From contig JAPUHZ010000094.1 of assembly GCA_027297485.1 (NCBI GenBank), positions 1 through 8,919 of the forward strand: DNA of 8,919 nt, read 5' to 3'. The translations under genes were made by a program, and so were the position numbers. This DNA is from Deltaproteobacteria bacterium. GTDB lineage: Bacteria; Desulfobacterota_B; Binatia; UBA9968. Numbering within the stretch: position 1 is the stretch's first letter; the number at the start of each line of letters is the position of its first letter. Below, piece by piece: positions 1 to 6,628 of this stretch. The notes below the pieces were generated by a model. The model searched no databases, was not told the DNA's origin, and saw only the letters and a list, made by a program, of their open reading frames with translations.

Positions 1-736
1 GGAAGGTACTGAAATCACAGGGAAGATCTGGGCAATCGAAACCGTCGGGCTGCTGTTCCACAATCTGGAAAAAAGCTAGGGCATGTTTTTCCTTAATTTC
101 GAGAATCTGGCCCAGGACTGTACGGTTGTGATGCCACACCCTCATATTTTCATTAAAGACTAAGTGACATTGTCTAGCGCGCATCTTGACACTCAAATCG
201 AGGTCCCCGCAATACGGCAGATCCGCATTCAGGTACCCGCACTCTTCCAAGACCGCCTTCCTGACGGCACAGTTTCGGGTATCGACCCCGAGCCTCTTTA
301 AGGAATAGCCCTGCGAGTCCCGTCGGAACCAAAACTCTTCGAAGTTTCCCTGCTCTAAGTGAGCCCAAAAGTTTTCGTTGATGCCTTCTGAAAAACCCAT
401 CACCGCATCTACGCGAGCATCTTGAAACACACTGTCGATTTCTCTTGCCCAGCTGGCATCCACCTCACAATCGACGTCTGTAAAGGCGATGATCTCTCCT
501 CGCGCGGAAGTCACAGCTTTATTCCGTGCAGCGTTACTGCCTGGTCTTTCCTCCCTAAGTCCTATGACGGGATACTCGCTGATGATCCTCGGGGTCTGAT
601 CCGTCGAGTGGTTATCAACAATTAGGATTTCCATCCTGTCCTTGGGATAATCCATAGCCAGCAGCGATTCTATACACCGACCGATCAGTTGTTCCTCATT
701 ATGAGCGGGAACAACAACAGAGATAAAACTATACAT
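1..736 (-). CDS. Family 2 glycosyltransferase, 3' end cut by window edge
   Basis: This is a GT-A fold glycosyltransferase that would transfer a sugar from a nucleotide-sugar donor during glycan assembly on the cytoplasmic side of the membrane. My translation from the ATG at 736 stays open for 245 residues to the left edge with no stop, so the C-terminus is missing. The start is typical for GT2: SFISVVVPAHNEE at residues 3-15, then LIVDNHSTD at 38-46. The metal-binding DxD is in FTDVDC at 85-90. The segment NCAVRK (155-160) leading into YCGDLDLSVKMR (175-186) matches the acceptor and catalytic-base region, although the usual Glu-Asp pair reads Gly-Asp (177-178). The start overlaps the end of the upstream glycosyltransferase gene by 8 bases, and a GAGG lies 9 bases before the ATG. 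No membrane segment is seen in the visible part. Donor and acceptor sugars cannot be told. Confidence 0.9.
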   Translation of the reverse strand, partial: MYSFISVVVPAHNEEQLIGRCIESLLAMDYPKDRMEILIVDNHSTDQTPRIISEYPVIGLREERPGSNAARNKAVTSARGEIIAFTDVDCEVDASWAREIDSVFQDARVDAVMGFSEGINENFWAHLEQGNFEEFWFRRDSQGYSLKRLGVDTRNCAVRKAVLEECGYLNADLPYCGDLDLSVKMRARQCHLVFNENMRVWHHNRTVLGQILEIKEKHALAFFQIVEQQPDGFDCPDLPCDFSTF

Positions 737-1856
737 TCGTAATGGCCTCGATAAGCTTATCCCAACCGAATCGTCCCTTGTAAGCTGCGATATGATCCGT
801 AAAATCGTCTGTGCCCTTCGACCCGTAGAAAGCCAGAATCGCCCGCGCCAAAGCGTGCGGATCCTCGGGATTGACTACAAATCCGGTCTGACCTTCGACC
901 ACCACGTCCGGAAGCCCTCCCACGCTGGTACAGATAACCGGCTTATCAAAACTGTAGGCAATCTGTACGATGCCGCTCTGGGTGCCCGAGACGTAGGGCA
1001 AGATCACGACATCGCACGCCGTGAAATAGACTTCAACTTCTTCGTTAGGAATATACCTGTCTATGACTTTCACTTGAGCCCCGAGACCCAACGAGCGAAT
1101 GAGGTCTAAATACGTTTGTTTTTGGTCGTAAAACTCCCCGGCTACCAATAGCGTCACATCCGTTTCTTCTAGAACCCTGGGAAGGGCCTTGAGTAGGTAC
1201 TGCAGCCCCTTGTAAGGGCGAACGTAGCCGAAAAACAATAGGACCTTCCCTTCGACGGAGAGTTTGCCCTGTGCCTCACTCCGTGACGGTCTGTTGATAT
1301 GAAATTGTCCGTACGCAGGATGAGGATTGCAGACGGCCTCTACATGGGGCAAGAGTCTCTTGGCACTTTCCGCGTCTCTTTCAGAATGAGCGATGAGCCG
1401 ATCCGCACTGGACAGGGCATAACGGCTGAAAAAACGGTCTGCCCAATGCCTCTCATGAGGGATCAGGTTATGGCAGATAAAAACGACTTTCTGCCGCGTG
1501 AAGAGCCTCAGGAGATGGCCGATCGTCCCAAAACAGAGTCCGAAGAAAGGGCTCCACCACTGAAACACCACCAAACGGCATCCCTGTCTCTTGATCTTGA
1601 GGAAGGCCTTGAGCCAGGAGACAGGGTTCAGCGTATCGATGATCCTTTCGTTTTGCACACCGAAGGCTACCCGGCTGTGATCGAATTGCGTCACTCCTGG
1701 AAAGAGAAAGGCAGGATACAGTCTCGTGAAGCTGATCAGACTCACGCGATGGTCTCTTTCCAGGGCCTTGAAGAGCATCGTGGTATAATGGGAGATGCCC
1801 CCGCGGAAAGGGTATGTCAGTCCCACGAGAGTGATAGCGCCGCTATCCGGTCCCAT
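729..1856 (-). CDS. Family 4 (GT-B) glycosyltransferase
   Basis: A 375-residue retaining GT-B glycosyltransferase, of normal length for family GT4, expected to add a sugar to a lipid-linked glycan at the inner face of the membrane. The N-terminal acceptor domain has the glycine loop TYPFRGGISHYT (residues 14-25). The C-terminal donor domain begins near FFGYVRPYKGLQYL (208-221) and continues with VILPY (284-288), GTQSGIVQIAYSFDKPVI (291-308), GGLPDVV (313-319) and GQTGFVV (322-328). The usual E-x7-E acidic pair is replaced by a Gln-Ser-Gly type motif at 293-295, which I recall from a common GT4 subgroup. The ATG lies 9 bases after the stop of the upstream gene. An in-frame TGA two codons before it rules out earlier starts. 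The only Shine-Dalgarno-like bases, GAAGG, abut the ATG, so translation may depend on reinitiation. The sugar specificity is unknown. Confidence 0.93.
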   Translation of the reverse strand: MGPDSGAITLVGLTYPFRGGISHYTTMLFKALERDHRVSLISFTRLYPAFLFPGVTQFDHSRVAFGVQNERIIDTLNPVSWLKAFLKIKRQGCRLVVFQWWSPFFGLCFGTIGHLLRLFTRQKVVFICHNLIPHERHWADRFFSRYALSSADRLIAHSERDAESAKRLLPHVEAVCNPHPAYGQFHINRPSRSEAQGKLSVEGKVLLFFGYVRPYKGLQYLLKALPRVLEETDVTLLVAGEFYDQKQTYLDLIRSLGLGAQVKVIDRYIPNEEVEVYFTACDVVILPYVSGTQSGIVQIAYSFDKPVICTSVGGLPDVVVEGQTGFVVNPEDPHALARAILAFYGSKGTDDFTDHIAAYKGRFGWDKLIEAITNV

Positions 1857-1865
1857 CCTTCAAAC

Positions 1866-3149
1866 TCACTGACCCGAGACGTTGGAGATGACCGCGCGCT
1901 GTTTTCCAGATGGATCCTGGCCGATCGTTGCGACAATCTGGGTTTCAATGTAGATATCCCGTCCCAAAATCCTGCTCAACCCTTCTTCAATCAAAGGCAC
2001 AGTGTCTGCTTTGAAATCCCTTCCCTTGACCAAGTGAACACTGACGCGCGCCTCACGTTCCTGAATGATCCTGAATTGCTCTATCATCCCAGCAAATTGC
2101 ACCATGGCATCCGCCAAGGCCTGTGGCGTCAGCACCCTTCCTCTTGGCAGTCGGAAGCTATCGTTCGCCCTTCCCGCAATCAGCTTCATGACCGGGAGAC
2201 CTCTTCCACAGGGACATGGCTGATCGCTCGGGACGCAGAGATCGCCCAGACGGTATCGGATCAGCGGCATGGCATACGCAAGCAGGCTCGTGCATACGAC
2301 CTCCCCTACGTCCCCAGCGGAGACGCCTCGACCGTCCTTAAGGAATTCCATGACTACGCTTTCCATGTTGACATGGTACCCAAGATGGTCGCGACATTCC
2401 CAGGCCATATATCCGAATTCCAATGAACCATAGAGGTCCACCACTTTCACGCGAAAGACCGACTCTATCACGTCCCGTGTTGCTTTATCCAACATATCGG
2501 CCGTGCTGAAAATGGTTCGCGGCACGATCCGGTTGCTTTCCCTCCTCGCCTTCTCTAAGGCGACGAGCTTCAGGATGGCCGGCGTCCCGGACAAAGAGTC
2601 AGGCTGAAAGCTCTCCAGGGTGGGCATCTGCAGCCTGATATCATCGAAAACGGAGAAATAGAGCTTGCGCCAGATTCCCAACCGCTGGAACCAATATTTC
2701 CCCTGGGGAATTTGCCAGGGAGCTACGAAAACCGCGCGTCTATCGTTGAGGTTCAACCCATTTTCCAATAGCGCCCGGGCTTGCACCATATCCTGGGCTT
2801 CTTTCTCTTTGCTTGACAGGACGATCCTGAGAGGTCGTCCCGTGGTTCCGCTTGTTCTTCGCTCGATGCACCGGGCCAACTTCACCCCCTTGGCGACCAG
2901 ATCCCCCCGGGGCACCTGTTGCAGTGCCTCCCTGGTCGTTACCGGGATCAGCGGTAAATCCGCCTGGCTTCTAATATCGTCCGGTTTGACCCCGGCCGAG
3001 TCGAACAGCCGCCTATAATACGGCACTTGGTCATATGCGTGGTGAAGCACACGCCGTAGCTTCTGCCATTGAAGGCGCTCCAGTTCGGGCGGACCCAGCC
3101 ACTGCGACCTGCGGAGATTATAGAGATAGAGGAGGCTATACGGATGCAT
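1866..3149 (-). CDS. CapK/PaaK-type adenylate-forming ligase
   Basis: A phenylacetate-CoA ligase-like protein of the ANL adenylate-forming superfamily. Members activate a carboxylate with ATP, usually passing it to CoA; CapK relatives are common in polysaccharide loci, where their exact reaction is mostly unproved. Numbered from a GTG at 3173, motifs are the phosphate loop RTSGTTGRPL (106-115), DLYGSLEFG (246-254), YRLGDL (307-312), the cysteine-containing CPCGRGLP (320-327), and the C-terminal DPSGK with the likely catalytic Lys424. All expected motifs are present. I prefer the ATG at 3149 (427 residues) because AAGG stands 6 bases before it, while the GTG at 3173 has no ribosome binding site. 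The ATG choice overlaps the pyruvyl transferase gene by 14 bases, the GTG by 38. A role in activating an acyl or amino acid for glycan decoration is an inference from the neighbours. Confidence 0.9.
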   Translation of the reverse strand: MHPYSLLYLYNLRRSQWLGPPELERLQWQKLRRVLHHAYDQVPYYRRLFDSAGVKPDDIRSQADLPLIPVTTREALQQVPRGDLVAKGVKLARCIERRTSGTTGRPLRIVLSSKEKEAQDMVQARALLENGLNLNDRRAVFVAPWQIPQGKYWFQRLGIWRKLYFSVFDDIRLQMPTLESFQPDSLSGTPAILKLVALEKARRESNRIVPRTIFSTADMLDKATRDVIESVFRVKVVDLYGSLEFGYMAWECRDHLGYHVNMESVVMEFLKDGRGVSAGDVGEVVCTSLLAYAMPLIRYRLGDLCVPSDQPCPCGRGLPVMKLIAGRANDSFRLPRGRVLTPQALADAMVQFAGMIEQFRIIQEREARVSVHLVKGRDFKADTVPLIEEGLSRILGRDIYIETQIVATIGQDPSGKQRAVISNVSGQ

Positions 3150-4476
3150 CACATCCCTTGCCTTTATTACCACGGGATAGTGGCTGGTCAGGGGTTTCGA
3201 CCAGCCGTTTAACTAGTAACGCGTTTTCTGCTGCCTTCTCTTTGATCGCCGCCATTCGGGTCCGCAGATCATCACACACCTTCTCCCGCTGGCGCCACAG
3301 CGCGTCGATCTTTTTGGTCAGTTCCTCCAAAGTCATCGTGCTAATATCGCAAACCCAACGTTCTTGACCGACTGTCCTCATAATCCCAGGCGTCTTGCGG
3401 CTGTATGCGATGGCAAGGGTTGGGACACCCATGGAGAGGGCGGCGATATTGGCATGCATTCTGAGGCCCAGGAAAAGCTGGAACCTACCAATCACCCCTT
3501 TAAGCTCTTCAGGGCGATAATCGCCGCCGAGAACTCGCGTCCTCGCCTTGTTCTTGACCTGCCGATAGATGCTTGCGGCCATCAGCCTGTCATCCCTCTC
3601 CTCCCCAGGGCCCAGGACATGGGAAACCAGGACCACGGTGACCCCCATCCGCTCAATGAGGTAATCAACCACGGCCGCCATCAGCCCCTCAAACTGCCTC
3701 GGGTCATTAGGAGCGAACCGATGGCCCAGCAAACGGCTGATCGTTATGCCAACCAAGGGGCCATCGGCCTTGCTTACCCCCTCATCGGCCAAGATCTCAT
3801 TCACTCTCTGTGGCTCGGCCGGGTCGAGCAGAAATGCCACGTCAGCCGTTCGGTGAAGCGGTGGCTTGACGATCCCAACGCTCTGAAGATAAGCGAAGCT
3901 GAGCTCTTCTCTAGTGGTAATCAGCGTCACCCGATTGAGGGCTAGTCTCGCCAGAGGTAGCGTGATGCCGAACGGTCCGATGGTCTGTGCACAGAGAACC
4001 ACCGGTCGCTTGAGGAAAAGACCTATGAGAATCGGCACCAGGTGAGAGAGGAAACACTTGATGCCATAATACTCGGTAAGAGTGTCGCCGCTCAGATCCA
4101 CAAGCGCGTCTGCTCTCCGATACTCTCGCAGCTCTCGGGAGCTGAGCAGTCCACTGAGATCCACTTTGCAGCACGTCTTAACGACCCACCAAAGCATGAC
4201 TCTGATAAGAAGGATCAGGCTTCCAGCAGGTTGTCTACGGCTCGATTTGCACAGCCTGAAGCCATTATAGGTCTGCTGATCGATCTCGGGAAACGAGGTG
4301 AGAATGGAGATCTCGGCCTCGGGGATGACGGCTTTTAACGAGCGGTACGCGCCAAGCTGCATGGCCGCATCTCCCTTGTTCAACGAGCAATAGGTGCCGC
4401 TGAAGAGGATCCTTGGCTTCCACCTTCTGCTCTTCCGGTTATTAGGTCCTCCAGAGCTGCTCATAGAACGCGACAT
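3136..4476 (-). CDS. Polysaccharide pyruvyl transferase family protein (WcaK/CsaB-like)
   Basis: A 446-residue member of the polysaccharide pyruvyl transferase family. Proven members move pyruvate from phosphoenolpyruvate to a sugar as a ketal, adding negative charge to a surface polymer; WcaK-like members are less well characterised. The sequence shows ILFSGTYCSLNKGDAAMQ (23-40), the SGDTLTEYYG loop (129-138), AQTIGPFG (163-170), TTREELSFAYL (187-197), TADVAFLL (210-217), and near the C-terminus GLRMHANIAALSMGVPTLAI (337-356) with the conserved basic pair Arg339 and His341. Residues 1-20 are serine- and arginine-rich and probably disordered. The ATG at 4476 overlaps the dehydrogenase gene by 35 bases; a second ATG at 4464 would give a 23-base overlap. 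Neither has a strong ribosome binding site, which suits coupling to the upstream gene. Whether it truly makes a pyruvate ketal cannot be read from sequence. Confidence 0.9.
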   Translation of the reverse strand: MSRSMSSSGGPNNRKSRRWKPRILFSGTYCSLNKGDAAMQLGAYRSLKAVIPEAEISILTSFPEIDQQTYNGFRLCKSSRRQPAGSLILLIRVMLWWVVKTCCKVDLSGLLSSRELREYRRADALVDLSGDTLTEYYGIKCFLSHLVPILIGLFLKRPVVLCAQTIGPFGITLPLARLALNRVTLITTREELSFAYLQSVGIVKPPLHRTADVAFLLDPAEPQRVNEILADEGVSKADGPLVGITISRLLGHRFAPNDPRQFEGLMAAVVDYLIERMGVTVVLVSHVLGPGEERDDRLMAASIYRQVKNKARTRVLGGDYRPEELKGVIGRFQLFLGLRMHANIAALSMGVPTLAIAYSRKTPGIMRTVGQERWVCDISTMTLEELTKKIDALWRQREKVCDDLRTRMAAIKEKAAENALLVKRLVETPDQPLSRGNKGKGCDASV

Positions 4477-5608
4477 GTCTTCTGACCCGGATTCCCTCAG
4501 GTGCCTTTGCCCATAGCCACCGCCTTATCTTTTCAGGCCATGATCGTTCCCGTTCGCTCCAAGACGCCATCCTCTCTTCGGACTCTTTTCCGGCAATGGC
4601 ATAGATGGGCTCACCCCTTCGCGAAGAGAGCGATAGCAGGTGGGAAATTTTCTTTCTATACGCGGTGTCTAGGAGATTCCAGATCACCTCCTTTTTCACT
4701 TCATGCTCTAGAACAGAGCCGAAAAGCCCGCCACAATTGGCCACAAAATCCGGAATCACGATTTTCCCATCTTCGAACAATCTATGTTCAATTGAATCCT
4801 CCATGGCGACGTTTGCCGCACAGACAATGATCTCCGCCTGAACATCGTGGTAATTTTCTTCATGGATGGCCCAGGCTCTCGCCGCTGGCAGGAAAACAGT
4901 GGCAGGTGATCCCAAAACCTGTTCGTGAGTAATGCGGTCTGCGCCTGGATAATGCTTGATGAATTTTTCTCCTTCCTCATGCCTCTTCCGGATCAGAGCA
5001 GAGATATCGAAGCCATTGTCGTTGCCGATCGCTCCGCTTCGGTTCGATACCGCTATCAGTTTCGCACCAACCCGGGACATGAGCTTGGCATATTCAGAGC
5101 CGACTTTTCCGAAACCCTGGACCGCAAAGGTGACGTTTTGCAGACCGAGGCCTCGGGCTTCTAAAGCGACAAGCGTTGCGATGAAACAGGACCAGGCGGT
5201 GTACTCATGTGTGATATTGTTCCATCCCGAAAGGTCCCGCTGTATGCCCGCTCCGCGACGAATGACTTGAATATCATTCACGGTGCTGTTCATATCGATA
5301 CCGGGCATATAGGCGCCTGATCTGATCAAGGGCGAGAGGACCTTTCCAAATGCAAACAGGATTTCTTCTTTGTACGGTTCACGGCTTCCGTCGATCTGAA
5401 TGGCAGCCTTTGCGCCTCCCATCGGGAAGCCGATGAACCCAGATTTATAGGCCATCGTTCTGGCCGCTGACCGCATTTCTTCAAGGCTGATATCCGGCAC
5501 CAGGCGAACCCCGCCACAGGACCTGCCGTGAACGCGGTTGTGGATGACCAGGTACCCGACGGTGCCAAATTCTTCCTCGCTAACAGTACAAGCCAACTCC
5601 GGTTGCAT
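4442..5608 (-). CDS. ELFV (Glu/Leu/Phe/Val) dehydrogenase family protein, atypical
   Basis: An amino acid dehydrogenase-fold enzyme, which in this family interconverts an L-amino acid and its 2-oxo acid with NAD(P). Numbered from the ATG at 5608 (388 residues): CGGVRLVPDISLEEM (31-45), MAYKSGFIGFPMGGAKAAI (52-70) with lysines 55 and 67 matching the substrate and catalytic lysines, MPGIDMNST (101-109) with the catalytic Asp105, a Rossmann loop VQGFGKVG (163-170), CAANVAMED (263-271) and VIPDFVANCGG (284-294). The position before GGVR, lysine in glutamate dehydrogenases, is cysteine here, so glutamate is an unlikely substrate. The second Rossmann strand ends VSNRSG without an acidic residue, so NADP use is possible. 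AAGGAG lies 8 bases before this ATG. A GTG at 5671 keeps the frame open for 21 more residues but has a poorly placed ribosome site. Such an enzyme inside a glycan operon is unusual. Confidence 0.87.
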   Translation of the reverse strand: MQPELACTVSEEEFGTVGYLVIHNRVHGRSCGGVRLVPDISLEEMRSAARTMAYKSGFIGFPMGGAKAAIQIDGSREPYKEEILFAFGKVLSPLIRSGAYMPGIDMNSTVNDIQVIRRGAGIQRDLSGWNNITHEYTAWSCFIATLVALEARGLGLQNVTFAVQGFGKVGSEYAKLMSRVGAKLIAVSNRSGAIGNDNGFDISALIRKRHEEGEKFIKHYPGADRITHEQVLGSPATVFLPAARAWAIHEENYHDVQAEIIVCAANVAMEDSIEHRLFEDGKIVIPDFVANCGGLFGSVLEHEVKKEVIWNLLDTAYRKKISHLLSLSSRRGEPIYAIAGKESEERMASWSERERSWPEKIRRWLWAKAPEGIRVRRHVAFYEQLWRT

Positions 5609-5677
5609 TACCTGTTCTCCTTCTACCGATCTCCCTTCTTGCTGCGACGAGGACAGCACCTGTTCGAACACTCCCGT

Positions 5678-6628
5678 TTAGACTAATTTCCTCCGGATTG
5701 GCACCTCTTCCCCGCTTCGGTCCGTGTAGGCAACGATCTCCGCAAGCAGCCCGAAGAGGATGAACTGCACTCCTATAATCATCAGTAACACCCCGAGCAG
5801 AACCAGGGGGCGATCCCCTAACCACCATTTCCCCAACAACCAACCGACTGTCAGGTACAGGTTGATCACCAATCCCACCGCGGCGAATAATAACCCCAAG
5901 CCTCCAAACAGGTGAAGGGGCCGCCGTAGATAGCGGGTTAAAATCATCGCGGTTAGCAGGTCAAAGAAGCCCCGCATGAATTTTTCGCGGCCATATTTCG
6001 ACGCGCCGTGGCGGCGAGGGTGATGCTCCACTTCGACCTCTCCTACCTTGAAACCCTGCCACTGGGCGATGACAGGGATGTACCGATGAAGCTCCCCTTG
6101 AATCTTCAACCCATCGATAACTTCTCGTCGGTAGCCCTTCAAGCCGCAGTTCATATCGTGCAACCGCACTCCGGTCAACCAGCGGGTCGCCGAATTAAAG
6201 ATCCTGGAGGCCAGGACCTTTCCGAACAAATCCTTCCGCTTGACCCTCCAACCACACACTAGATCGTGTCCCTCTTCAAGCTTGGCCAGGATCCTCGGAA
6301 TCTCCTCGGGCCGATCCTGTAAATCCGCATCCATTGTTAGGATAAGGGCCCCCTTAGCTTCCTTAAATCCGGTGGTAAGGGCGGCAGCCTTACCATAGGT
6401 GCGCCGGAGCTGAATCACCTTGATCCGGCTGTCCTCCTGCCGCATGCCCGCCAAGACCTCAAAGGAGCGATCGGTGCTCCCATCATCAACAAACACGATT
6501 TCCCAGCGGTTTGTTACACGCCCTACCACCTCCCTAAGTCTTTGATAGAGCTCCGGTAGACTCTCCGCCTCATTAAGTACAGGAACGACGATGGAGAGGT
6601 CGTAGGGGTGTTCGCGCTTACTTTGCAT
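5678..6628 (-). CDS. Polyprenyl-phosphate glycosyltransferase (DPM1/GtrB/ArnC type)
   Basis: A 316-residue family 2 glycosyltransferase of the dolichol-phosphate-mannose synthase-like group, which loads a sugar from a nucleotide donor onto polyprenyl phosphate at the inner membrane face. The catalytic domain shows LSIVVPVLNEAESLPELY (11-28), EIVFVDDGSTDRS (43-55), YGKAAALTTGF (78-88), the metal site MDADLQD (99-105), and the RRHGASKYG motif (205-213) typical of polyprenyl-linked enzymes. Two C-terminal hydrophobic stretches (about 239-262 and 273-300) are likely membrane helices, as in GtrB and ArnC. The ATG overlaps the end of the TMTC-like gene by 11 bases, with AGG directly before it, so the two are probably translated together. 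That pairing suggests it makes the lipid-linked sugar donor for the TMTC-like protein. Whether the sugar is mannose, glucose or another is not visible. Confidence 0.93.
   Translation of the reverse strand: MQSKREHPYDLSIVVPVLNEAESLPELYQRLREVVGRVTNRWEIVFVDDGSTDRSFEVLAGMRQEDSRIKVIQLRRTYGKAAALTTGFKEAKGALILTMDADLQDRPEEIPRILAKLEEGHDLVCGWRVKRKDLFGKVLASRIFNSATRWLTGVRLHDMNCGLKGYRREVIDGLKIQGELHRYIPVIAQWQGFKVGEVEVEHHPRRHGASKYGREKFMRGFFDLLTAMILTRYLRRPLHLFGGLGLLFAAVGLVINLYLTVGWLLGKWWLGDRPLVLLGVLLMIIGVQFILFGLLAEIVAYTDRSGEEVPIRRKLV

Noticed and set aside
174..368. Minus-strand frame of 64 codons, and a plus-strand frame at 422-625
   Set aside because: Both are other-frame readings inside the family 2 glycosyltransferase gene that runs from 736 to the left edge.
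1299..2426. Long plus-strand open frame of 375 codons
   Set aside because: It lies antisense across two well-supported genes (family 4 glycosyltransferase and CapK-type ligase), has no recognisable motif, and is rich in Gln, His, Arg and Ser as expected of an antisense reading of coding DNA.
3364..3945. Plus-strand open frame of 193 codons
   Set aside because: It is antisense to the conserved core of the pyruvyl transferase gene and shows no domain-like pattern.
5661..5670. Perfect palindrome TGTTCGAACA between the polyprenyl glycosyltransferase and dehydrogenase genes
   Set aside because: It looks like a repressor half-site pair, but about nine 10-base palindromes are expected by chance in a window of this size, and there is no promoter near it.
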